DNA of 64,000 nucleotides, taken from positions 10,991,030-11,055,029 of the forward strand of contig CM060857.1 in the NCBI GenBank assembly GCA_030737835.1. Reading direction: 5' to 3'. The notes beneath the pieces were generated by a model. It was not told the DNA's origin. It did no database searches and worked only from the letters and a program-made list of their open reading frames with translations. Numbering within the stretch: position 1 is the first letter of the stretch; every line of letters starts with the position of its first letter. This DNA is from Acorus gramineus (lineage: Eukaryota; Streptophyta; Magnoliopsida; Acorales; Acoraceae). The position numbers were made by a program, and so were the translations under genes. This document shows positions 1 through 12,200 of the stretch, one piece after another.

Positions 1-1465
1 TTAAGGATTTGTGGAATTCAAAAAGATAGATTTGATAAACATCTCATATTATCCTTTAAAATATTAAAATATATATTTTCATTATTACCCTTAATATAAA
101 ATCAAATATCATAATAATTAAGGGTAAAATTGAAAATAAAAATATTACAAAAGAACATACTTGAAAAATAAATACTTCCAATTAGTATACAGATAGATTG
201 CACAATGAGAAACATAGTTTTGGAATTTGGATTTGAGCAAAGGACCAGTGAGAATGTGATTATAACATATTTGAATAAATTTTTTGTATATAAACCAATT
301 TCTTTAGTTGAACTACGATTCAATTATAGAATCCAAATCAACTCAAATTGACCAATCAATTCAAGTGAGACTATTTTTATTATATATTTTTGTATTTATA
401 TATTTTTCAATCTGAACTTGCAAGCCCATCTAATCAAAATATGAAATATATTTTTCAACAAATGCTAATATGGATTGAGTGCTTTTGCGCCATTTATATG
501 AATAACAAGGACCTCATTATAAGATCGAGTTCATTTAAAGTCTCATCAAGCCTATCCAAAATTAGAGTTGATGTTAATGCATAGATTATCATCATTTTAT
601 AATGGTTGAACTGTATGTCTCTCAACGAGTCAGGTTTAGCCCAAAATAGATGGAGACATAATAATGGATCCACTTGGTCCTGTTATTGTTTAGGATCTAG
701 TGGGTTATAGATAAAAAGAGTTTAGATTATAATCCAATGAACATGAGCATACCCAATCCACAAAGAAGTTTTTCCCCCTTTTTTAATACAATTAATATAC
801 ATTTCTCCTCACCCCCTTCTCTATCCACCCAATATGGACTCCATCTCTTGACATGCAAAAGTATCAACCAGAACGATAAAATAACCCCATAAAGAAGAAG
901 AAAAAGATCGACAATTCAAAAAACGAATACATTCTAGCAATCAAATGGCAATGGATGTCGTACTTTCAACTAAAAAAGATGAGGCATGAAAATCTTATAG
1001 AGATGTATCCCTAATAAAGTCATAGAATACCACATTTTTATCTTATGAAGTCATACTCTGCACCAGTATTGTCAGGTTCGCCCTTACAAGCTGCAACACT
1101 TTTTTCTCTAGTCCTCTTCCATTGTTTTTCTATACTAGGTCAAGATCGATCTCCCCCATTCCCTTAGCCATTTGGAGAATCGGAAGACACAATCACTGAG
1201 GAAGGGTGATTGTTTTCATTCTTCAAGACAAAAAACAATGTGAAAGAGTTAACATAAGATATTTGAGTCATAGATTTAAAGAATCAAGGTCAATATAAAC
1301 CTAGATCTAAAAACATGTTTATTCACATATGATTTTTTCCTAATAATATCTTTCATAAGATTTCTCTAAAGAGTAAAAAATAAACTAATTTGGTGACTCA
1401 TACAAATTACATGGGACATACAATTTATGATTGATCCAATCATTTTTATGATATTTGATCATTTT
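1..1465. other. AT-rich intergenic DNA without a recognised gene
   Basis: Only short open frames occur and none resembles a known protein. No transposon end, tRNA or coding exon could be supported. Confidence 0.5.
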
Positions 1466-2190
1466 TATCTTTAAGCCATATTTGGATAGAGAGTTAAGTT
1501 ATTATGAGTTTATGATTATTCTAAAATAAATAAAGATAGAATAACTTTTTATTTGGTTGTGTTTTAAATTATTCTTGTTGGGAAACATAATAATAAAATA
1601 TTTGTTGTTTAGATAAAATGTGAATAAAGTATGAATAATGATTTATAAAAGATGAAAAAAATGATGACAGTTGATTTATAAAAGGTGATGACTGTTGATT
1701 TTACAGTGAACCCACATATTCTTTTAGCCCTTGTTTGGATGAAGTATAACCCTGGATAAATTCTGAAATAAGGTGGAATATGTTAAATAAGATGTTCAGA
1801 TGTAGTATAACCCAAGGATAATGTATGCCTGGATAAAACTAGTATAAAATAATACATGGATTTCAGTTAATGCCTAATTAAAGTTATTTCAGATTATTTC
1901 ACTCAAAGAATATGTGGTGGGTCCACCGTCAAATCAACCGTCATCACCTCTTATAAATCAATTTTCAAATCAACTATCATCATTTTTTTATCTTTTATAA
2001 ATCCGTATCCATACTTTATTCACATTTTATCTAAACAACAAAAACTTTATTATTACGTTTCTCAATGATAATAATTCAAAGGACGACCAAACACAAAGTT
2101 ACTTTATCCTTATTTATACCCACTTATGCCATAATAACTATATACCCAAGAATAAATCATATACTGTATCCAAACGAGGGATTAGGTTTA
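1466..2190. repeat. Two MITE copies of one family in inverted orientation
   Basis: The stretch from about 1731 to 2180 starts with TTGTTTGGAT and ends with ATCCAAACGAGGG, as terminal inverted repeats. It contains a block (Taaatccgtatccatacttt-like, then cacattttatctaaacaac) that recurs at 22.68-22.74 kb. The stretch 1466-1725 carries the same block in reverse order, so the two copies lie tail to tail and make a long imperfect palindrome. There is no transposase. The family is probably PIF/Harbinger- or hAT-like, and the boundaries are approximate. Confidence 0.6.
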
Positions 2191-2263
2191 TAACCTGGAA
2201 TAACTTAATTCTAGGAGTTGATTAAAATCCATATACCACTTTATACCATTTCTCATTCATTTA

Positions 2264-2610
2264 AGGGTCCGTTTGGAAACACATATTAAAAAGTAGCTTT
2301 TAGAGTAAAGCTGCTTTTTAAGATGATTTTAGACCTTCACTTTTATTGGGATATTTTTTTTTTAATTCAACAATCAATATTTGAAAGCAGTTGATGTTTG
2401 GCTAAGAAAGTTGATTTTCAATTCAAAAAATCGATTTCGACAGAAAAAAAACGTTGTTTTTGAGCTTTTCAAAACACGGGTTTTAAGAAAAAAATTAAAA
2501 GAAATTCAGTTTCGGATTCTGAATAAAGCTGTCCCATTTGACTGCACAATTTTAACTTTTTAACTTTTTAAAAAATAAAAGATGTTCCAAACGTGTAACA
2601 AAGCAAGGCC
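2264..2610. mobile_element. PIF/Harbinger (Tourist-like) MITE
   Basis: The left end reads AGGGTCCGTTTGGAAACAC. The right end, reverse-complemented, has GGCC and then ACACGTTTGGAACATC. A TTA trinucleotide flanks both sides (2261-2263 and 2611-2613), the usual target duplication of the PIF/Harbinger group. The 347-bp interior is AT-rich and non-coding. It lies about 660 bp upstream of the CPL1 start codon and so may border its promoter. Confidence 0.6.
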
Positions 2611-2613
2611 TTA

Positions 2614-3272
2614 GTCTTTTTAAACACTCATTTCAAGTTTGTTTCAACCAATTCCCACCTATCTTGGGTCCTATTATTGAGCCAAATGTGGGCTAAATTC
2701 CCTCTTCACCCCCTAACCCTAGAAACACTCAATCAAATCCACAGGCGCCGCCCCCACGGACCCCTTCTCATCACAGTCACCCCACGCATGATGTCATAAA
2801 AACACCCTATCCCCCCCCCGTTTTTTTTTCTTATTTTTTCTGGATCCATTTTTTTGACCCACTTTTTTCAGGATCCATCACTATCTCGCTCTCTCTCTCT
2901 CTCTACCCCCTCAATTGACTTTCTAGGGTTTCTCTCTTCCTCTCTCTCTCTATCTATCTTCGCAGATCATCATCATCAAAACCCACTCCAAAAGAAAACC
3001 TAACCTAACCTAACCAGAAAAAAAACAAAAAACAAGAGATCGAAATCGGAATCATCTGGACCCTTAAAAAATCTCCTTCGAACCGCCGAATCTGAGATCG
3101 ATCTGAACCGAAAACCCTAGACGGAACGGAACGAAAGAACCTCTCGTCCATCGATGCGGGACTCTTTTTAAAAAAATCCTCTCTTTATTTTTTTTGTTTT
3201 TTTTTCTTGGATCTCTAAAGTGAGGACACTGTTAAGCTGGACCGTTAAATTGGATAAAAAAACGGTGAAATC
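2614..3272 (+). promoter_or_regulatory. CPL1 promoter and 5' leader with CT tracts and telo-boxes
   Basis: The region has CT-rich pyrimidine tracts at about 2885-2905 and 2935-2960, typical of plant core promoters and leaders. Telo-box motifs occur at 3112-3119 (AAACCCTA) and, inverted, at 2924-2931 (TAGGGTTT). A short upstream ORF of five codons (MRDSF, 3154-3171) precedes the main start at 3273. No clear TATA box was picked out. The transcription start is inferred to lie in or just after the CT tracts and is not proven. Confidence 0.5.
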
Positions 3273-6200
3273 ATGTTCAAATCGGTAGTGTATCAGGGGG
3301 ACTCCCTCTTGGGGGAGGTCGAAATACAGCCCCAGAACACGAAAACCGATTCACTGTGGAAATTCAGGGAGATCCGGATCACCCGCCTCTCCCCGCCGAG
3401 CGAGAGGTGTCCGCCGCTGGCGGTCCTCCACACCGTCGCCGCCGGAGGTCTCCTCTTCAAAGCGGAATCGAAGCCGCAGCAGTCGGAGACGTCGCCGATC
3501 TTTGCCTTGCACAACGTTTGCTTCGCAGAAAATAAGGTATACAAACAAAACAAAACAAAACTGAATCTGACACGAAGAACAACGAAACTGATGATAGAGA
3601 ACTACAGACACTGAAAACAAGAAGAAACAGGCTTTAACATTAATCATTTTGAAGAATGTAAGAACCGTTAATTTGAAGAACTTTATGTATTTTTTTTTAA
3701 AATTGTACAAAATTTTGGCAAAAAAAAAGAAAAAAAAAGGAACTATTGAATACAGGGAAGAACTTGATGATTCGGCTCTCTTTGCGCTGCACCTTTTTTT
3801 TTTGTGTTGTTGCTTGTGGAGTTGTATGTGAGTGATTACTAGACCAATGAACTGAGAATTATCAAAAATGGGAAGTTTCATAATTTATAAACTTGAATGG
3901 GAAGACTAAAAAGACTTAAATAGTAGGCACAGTGTTGAAGATTTTGAACTTGGTTTGATGTGACCCTTGACAGGATTATATGGTATTGCTGGTTCTGCAA
4001 TGCAGTTCCCGGAATTTATGAAAGGTGCTATGGTTATTAATGATGCTGTGATATAGATATTATTAGTCTCTTTGTTTTGGATTTGCTATCTTAAGTTATG
4101 AAGAAGATTATGTATTTGGACTGTGGTTGCAGAAATTCTTGATAGAAAGCAGATCATGCAGTTAATATGCCTTTTTTTTTTCTTTTCATGCATCTAAATT
4201 TCATAACTAGATTTTGACATGTGCAAGTGTTGATAATTGGGTAGATGTTAAAATTACTTGGATATCATTTTTGGTATTAGCAGCGTATGGTTTTTTGAAG
4301 AGATTAGTAATGCGTGATTTCTTCCTGCATTTGTGAAATTGGTATTATTGATGCCTGGATCAGTCTTTCAGTAGGGTATATGTTTAAGTTGTAATTTTTG
4401 AACTGCACTTGTGAAATGGTAAAGAAAGTGGTTTCCTTTTTTTGCGTGCTTTACTAGGATATGAATCTTTTTGTTATGATGATGAGCTAGAACTCATGAT
4501 TATCATTTCACATGCAAATTCTTTTGAAATTTTATTTGGTGAGTTTCACATGCATGTTATGTTCCGTAGTTATCCTTAAATGTTTGGAAAGAAATGTAGT
4601 TAATTCTTGGATATGAAGATTTTTCTTGGAAACTTTTTTTTTTCCTCTTTTGCTTTTGAAACAATTATGCCTACTGCGTTTGTGAGTGAAATTTACATGA
4701 ACACACTCTATTATAGGGATCCTCGATCTGAAGTTACTTAGAATCAATTATTTTAATAAATCATGAAAGGGTTGTATATGTGTGTAATTGTGTATATTAT
4801 AATTGTCATTTTATTTGTAAGTCCTGTTACTGCCTTTACTGACTAGCTTTTGTACCTCAAACAGACTGCAGTCATGCTGTTAGGAGAAGAGGAATTGCAT
4901 TTGGTGGCAATGAACAGTAGACGATCCTTCCGGCAGTGTTCTTGCTTCTGGGGATTTGTTGTCTCCCCTGGGTTGTACAATTCTTGTCTTGTGATGTTGA
5001 ACCTCAGGTGCCTTGGCATTGTGTTTGATCTCGATGAAACACTTATAGTCGCCAACACAATGCGCTCATTTGAGGACCGTATTGATGCTTTGCAACGAAA
5101 ATTAGGTCTAGAGACAGACCCACAACGAAAATCTGGCATGCTGGCTGAGATCAAGAGATTTCAAGAAGATAAAAGCATTTTGAAGCAATATTCAGAAAAT
5201 GATCAGGTTGTTGAGAACGGAAAAATCATAAGTGTCCAATCTGAGGTTGTTCCACCTTTATCTGATATTCATCAGCAGATCATTCGCCCACTTATACGGT
5301 TGCAAGATAAGAATATCATATTGACTCGCATCAACCCTGGGGTATGCAACTGGCTCATGCTTTATGAAATTTCATAAGAATTTGACCTGGTCATGACATA
5401 TTTGATTATCTCACTCTTCTTTTGTTGTAAATTTCTGGATGAGAATGGAATATAACTTTTTTGAGAAAAGAGAATGGAACATTAACTTGGTTCAATTTTA
5501 TTTTATGGAAACCAGAATTTTTTTTAAAAAAAGGGGGATAAAATGTGTGCATTCAAGCATTTCTAACGGAGGGAAACCAAAGATGATTGAATGTTATGCG
5601 ATGGTATAAGTGTACATTGTCTCAACAACTAGAGTTCTCATATTGTCAAGAAATTTTTATTCCATGCAGCACTAATTTACTTTTTTTCCCCATCTATTTT
5701 ATCTTTATTGGATTCGTTTGATGTTTTGTCTTGTGATTTTGAGTGAGATGTATATAAATTTAAGAACCTTGACAAGAAACTCCCTGTTGAACTCACATTT
5801 TGAAATTCAGTTCAACTTATACATGATATATTTGTTACACTATCATAATAGTGCACCCAGTTGGGATCGGTAGGAGATTTGACAGTTTCATGACAATCTT
5901 GCCACACCACAGTGGATATTATCCATGGATAATGATTGAGGCAGTGTATGGCATGTAATAAGTTTTACATAATTCCCTCTTCTATTATATAAAAAATACA
6001 GTGGAAAACTTTTTGCTTGATACACAATACACCTAAGTGTCAGTGTTGTTTTGGACCATGAGAGATGAGTGATATGGTGTCCTTTACTGGTTTCTGTAAT
6101 CAGTGTTCAAGAACAGGCTTTTGCATTGGCAATCATTTCAGCAAAAAAATCATATATTTCATCAACATCTACTAATAATGTTCTTTTCAAAAATGAATTT

Positions 6201-9200
6201 CATGCCTTTTTAAAGAGTGTTTGAGGTTTGTTTTGCAATCAAATGAGGAGCTTATGATGATTTTTACTTTTGTAGATTCGAGATACTAGTGTTCTGGTAC
6301 GGCTAAGGCCTGCATGGGAGGAACTTCGTAGCTATCTAACTGCAAGAGGCCGCAAGCGCTTTGAGGTATATGTTTGCACAATGGCAGAAAGGGACTATGC
6401 TTTGGAAATGTGGAGGCTTCTGGACCCAGATTCAAATTTGATCACATCAAGAGAGCTGTTGGACCGTATTGTGTGTGTCAAATCTGGTAAACCATTGATC
6501 AGATATCTGCTTCTGTAGTGTTTTATTTATAAGTTAGCCTTGCATGATGGAGTCTGTGCAACAATTTTAATTTTATATTGACCACGATTTAGTTGTTCTG
6601 TTAGTTATAACTTCCTGCCTATATAACATCAGCACTTTCATTTCATAACTCACCTATCATATTTCATTTTATTTCATTCACTTTCTTATATTTCAACGAA
6701 GCTGTATTCAATAATTTTTAATTATTGACCTCCTATCATTGGATCATGTTATTTAAACAGGATCAAGAAAATCATTGATTAATGTCTTTCAAGATCGTAT
6801 GTGTCACCCCAAAATGGCCTTAGTGATTGATGATCGTTTGAAAGTTTGGGATGACAAGGATCAACCTCGAGTTCATGTTGTTCCTGCATTTGCTCCATAC
6901 TATGCTCCTCAAGCAGAGGTATAACAAAGTTTTCTTATATTGGTGCCTACCAATAAGTGGTTGTTTTATGGTTTTATCTTCATTTTTCTTCTCCTTTTGA
7001 GTTGGATGAGGCTGGGGTGGAGGTTGAGACTGCAAGCATGCATGCTGAACCATATCCATCACCATTTATTGTAGTATATGTGGTAGAAATATTAGCTCTT
7101 TTTGTCCTACTTAATAGGATTTTCCATATATGGAACTTATCTTGGACTTTTTGATTTATAGGCGAACAATGCTATTCCGATTTTACGTGTTGCAAGAAAT
7201 GTTGCTTGCAATGTTAGAGGCAGTTTTTTTAAGTAAGTGAACTTTAGTAAATTCCGTATAAGCAATTGTAGATTTTCTTTTGTTTGTCTTTTTGAAGTTC
7301 TATCTGTGCTTGAACGTAGTTCTCCCTTCCTTTTTTTTTGACATAAAAATTGACAAGAGCTGTACTCTCTCTTGTCAGAGAATTCGATGAGTGCCTTCTG
7401 CCACGAATTTCAGATATTTTTTATGAAGATGATATGGCAACTTTGCCTTCTGCTCCAGATGTGAGCAACTATTTAATTGCGGAGGTAACTTTTGATAAAA
7501 TCGGACACTTTCAGTATCTCTGCTTTCAAAGTCTTATTAGAGCTGCTATGTTTTCTCAGGATGATGCTTCTATTTCAAATGGAAACAAAGACCCACTATT
7601 GTCTGAGGGAATGATGGATGCTGAAGTTGGAAGGAATTTGAAGGTTTCTTTAATTGTCCTTTTTCTGTATTTTACAACAAGTAAATTTATGTTCATATAC
7701 TTCCATATTTTTTCATATATTTGTTGATCCTTTTCATGAAGGTGAGTTAATCTATTGATTTTGTATAAGCCTAATAACATAATGATTTTGTATTCAGGAT
7801 GCTAGTTTCAACACACAAGTCATTCCTCCTGTGACCAATAACTATGACCCAAGGTTGACGGCTACTTTTCAGCATGTGATTGCTCCTCCTCTGACGACCA
7901 TTGTGCAAACATCTCAGTTACCCATGCCCCTGCATGATAAACAATATTTACAGGCTCCTGTACCAATTAAGCCTCTGGGCCATCCTGCATTTTCTGAACC
8001 AAGCTTGCATAGTTCTCCTGCGAGAGAAGAGGGTGAGGTCCCAGAGTCTGAACTAGACCCTGATACAAGGAGAAGACTTCTCATATTGCAACATGGACAG
8101 GATGTAAGGGATAATCCATTGAATGATTCTCCTGCGCCAGTTAGACCCCCTCCACAAATCTTAGTTCCTCCTGTTCAGCCCCGTGGCAATTGGTTCCCAT
8201 TGGAGGAAGAAATGAGCCCCAGAAAACCAAACAGGGCATCCAAGGAATTCACTCTAGATTCAGAAGCTGTAGGTTCTGAAAAGTACAGATCTCATCATCC
8301 ATCATTTTTTCATGGAAGGGAGAATTCTGTTCCTTCTGATAGGGTTCTCCGCAACCACCAGAGATTGCCCAAGGAGGTTGACAGCATTGCCAAATTTTTT
8401 TGAGACCCTGGAAATGATTCTGATTTTGAGAGGTTGTATGACCTCAGTGTCTGTTTTTCTCAGGTACATCATGGGGATGACTGGCCAAGACGGAACCAAG
8501 CACTTCCAAATTACCGTCCATCCACTGGTAAATTTTAATGTTGAACCTTTCTTTAGTATTCCTGTAGCACCCAGGTGTTTTCAATCCTAATATTGAGATA
8601 AAATGTGTAGAACATATATGGTTTATCTTTAAATGTACAATATTTTCTTCAGATTTTGCCTAAATAGTTGATATATAAAAAAATTCTGATCAATGATAAG
8701 ACTTTGCTTTCTTCAAAAAAAAAAAACTTTGCTTTCCCTTATCTTTTTTAACTATATTTGTGAATCTAATGGTGCATGCACAGTTAGAGTGGGTCACCTT
8801 TCCTTGATGTAATCTGCAATAGTTTCAGTATGTGAAGGGAACTTGTTCTCTATGTTTGCATGGGAACATTTTACAGCTCAGCTGATCATGATGTTGCACT
8901 GCTTGTTGTGCTATTCATCACGCTTTTTGGAGAACTCACCTCTGGGAAAAAAAAAATCCCTGGTTACTGATCTTCAGTTTCTTGACTAATAATGTTGTGT
9001 TTAATGAATTATGAGAGAACCCACACAATTCTCTTTAATGTGAAATCTGATTGCTGGATTTTCTTTTCCTAACTCAAATCAGCAAGTTTACCAATAGTGA
9101 TCTCCCCAAACCACTTTGCTTTTACGAGTCATTTTCCCAACTAATATGACTGTTCGATGCCCTTATTGTCCAGCTTATTTTTTGATGGTAAATTTTTCTT

Positions 9201-12200
9201 GAACTTATCTTATTGAGCCAGGTATATTTTAGAAACTTTTGTAGAATTTTAATCTTACACCTGGTGTTTTTGATAGCAAGATAAACACACCTGTCAATGG
9301 ATAGCTATTTTTTGCAGTGCAATTGATTGTTGTCCTATGAAGTTGTTCATATTCTCATTTGTCTGGAAATCAAAGAATTGCTTACCAAGCTGCCTGGCAG
9401 CACTCTGGTTTTCTATTGATATGTTCATGTAAATGTTGACAATTTCTTTGATTAATTCTAAATTTACATCATATTTGAAGGTGAGGAGACTTCTTTCAAT
9501 CAATTTTCTGCCAGCAACAGGGATCTTAATCCTGAATCTAGACAAGTCAATGTTCAGTACTCAGAAACTCCTGCTGGAGTTCTGCGAGAAATCGCTATAA
9601 AACTTGGAATCAAGGTATCTAGAATAGGTTCTGGCAGAGAACGAAATGCATGACCTTATTCTTACTAAATTTTATCATTTTTTAACACCTGCAGGTGGAA
9701 TTCAAATCGGCTTTGCTTTCAACCACAGAATTACAGTTCTCCATTGAGGTATATTTTCAAAAATTTATGCATAATATTATTAGTTTTTAAGGTCTAGAGT
9801 AGTCACCACTGAATTACACTTCTTTTTTATACGGCCATTTCCTCAAATCTTAGAGATTGAATCACCATGATTTTGGAATGGGACACCCCTTCAATCATTA
9901 TGGGTAATCTATGGTTCGGATGGTGACACGTCCGGTTTTTTGGGTTTAGGGTTCCCCCTCCCCTACATCCCTCTTCTTGTTTTTTTCCCTCCATTCTTTT
10001 ATAATAAGGAGCTCCTAAATTTTCCTCAACATAAGGTCTAGAGTAGTCAAGATATATTCCTCTTAGTTTGTGATTCGGAAAAGAGGGCTGTATCATTTTT
10101 TTCTCCCACTCTAAATTCAGGAGTATCAGTTTATCTTTATTGACTATAAGCATTTTCCCTTATCTCATTTGTTCTCTGTAGCATGTGAATTTCCAATGGA
10201 TTGTGTTAGAGAGAAGTTGGAATGGAGTAAAAAAAACATTTGCAAGTGGAAATAACAAGGTTATGTCGAGGTTTATTAGGACTTCTACTTAATGACAGTT
10301 GATAATGAATATGAAATTATTATGGCAAATGTTCTGTCTATTATTATCAGATGGTGAACATTCAGTTTGAAGGATTTGGATGGTCGATATTTATGGTTGG
10401 AGAATTTTACAATTGAGTTTAAGTATAGTATGAATTATTAAAAGTTTATGTATTACTCTGAAAGTTGATTCGATTTCTTTGGTTCCAGGTTATCATTCCC
10501 CTCTAATGTGGACATTCAGTATTTCTAGGATTCTATCTATATTTTCGCAAAGTAAATATTATTTTACTTTAGTTCTTCCAGATTTCTACTAAGATACCGT
10601 CATTTTTCTTCATTAATTGTGCATCGATCAGATTGTTCCCAGGTTCTAAGATGTCTCTCTAATTATCCTTCTTTCATTAGGAAGTACCACATAACTTAAT
10701 GATGACTTTCTCTTCTTATTTTTCTGTTAACAAGCGCTTTTTTGTAAGTATGCCATATGTATGTCTCTTCCTTTTAGAATTGCAGTTTAGGTCTGGGAGT
10801 ATGAGTTTAAGTTTTTGTGCTCAATTAGGCCTTGAGAATATTAATTTCTTTGAGAAACTTTAGAATAGGGTGGTGATGATATGTAACATATCAACCAGTT
10901 TCAAGTTGGAAAAAAACCCGATTATTATTTTCTTTTCTGCACGTTTGCATTATTGAGATTTATACAAGTACATATTTTAAGTTAATGTCCCAAATTTGCC
11001 AGTTTATTGGGGAACATTTTTTAAAATAATCTACATTTAGTGTAAGCTCACATTCCTATCACTAAATTTATGTCATCTTTTTTGTAGGCCTGGTTTTTTG
11101 GGGAAAAAATAGGAGAAGGGATTGGGAAAACAAGGAAAGAAGCACAACATCGAGCTGCCGAGAACTCCCTCAAATATTTGGCTAGTATGTAACAGTCAAA
11201 TTTACTTTCTTAATACTTGATGCAAAGTACAGCAATTATATGTCTTAGTGTTTCATGATACTCATTTCCTGGTAAAAATAGTGTGCTTATTCAAAATAGA
11301 ATTTTCGGCCAGGAGTGCTACTTTAATTTCATAGAACGGACATGTTAGCTCTTTTTTTTTTATCAATGACATTTATTTTAAAATGAAAACACATTTCTGC
11401 TTGATGAATGGTAGCTTAGAATTCACTAGAAAATAATTAAGTTGAATCAACCAGTCTAATGTAAGGATATCTTGAATCACAATCTATTTGACATACTCAT
11501 TTATTAAAATTGAATTTAATAATGTTTTTTTCTTAAAATTCAATCTTATATATATACCATCCATTCTTTTTTCTAGATCAATAATTTCTAATATTGTCAG
11601 TTTGTTAACATCTCTTTCCAGTAATCTTGATCAATGAGGTATGATTTGCTTTGAAATGTTAACTCCGCTTGCGTGTCTGTCAGTGCCATTGATCCTGTTG
11701 GATTTTTCAGTGAGACTGAATCCATCTGGAAACAAAGAGTAGTTTCTAAATGCCTTCTTACTTGTATGCAGAAAGGAAATTGTTGCTCTTAGAGCCCCTT
11801 GTTAACTGTAAAAGATACCTTTTTAGCATGGTAGCAGAGGGCCTTCACAATTGCAGATAATCTGTGACATTAATGCTGTATCTGGTTGCACTAGAGATGA
11901 TTCAGGCATGTTTTAGCCAGTCACCCATGAACATGAATGGAAAAAGACATGAGCTGTGTCTAAGACAATTCCAAACCGACTTGCCAGACCTTTTTTCCAT
12001 ATAGAATATTTGCTTTGCAAGAAATAAATGTACGAAAGAACGGAAGAAATGCAAAAAATAAGTCGCAGTTAGAACTATGCTAGTGGAAATTTTGCAATAC
12101 TTTTTTTTATAATTATATTGTAATTGTTTATAATCAAGAATTCTTGAGGTTCCAAATGATCGAGGAGTAATCTTGGAGGATTGTTGCTTGAATTGTGGTA

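Noticed and set aside
2999-3016. CCTAACCTAACCTAACC, like telomeric repeats
   Set aside because: The unit is CCTAA rather than the plant telomere CCCTAAA, is only three to four copies long, and lies in a gene leader.
3351-3881. Minus-strand open frame of 176 codons opposite CPL1 exon 1
   Set aside because: Its residues are low-complexity Ser and Phe runs plus antisense of the real exon; no family resemblance.
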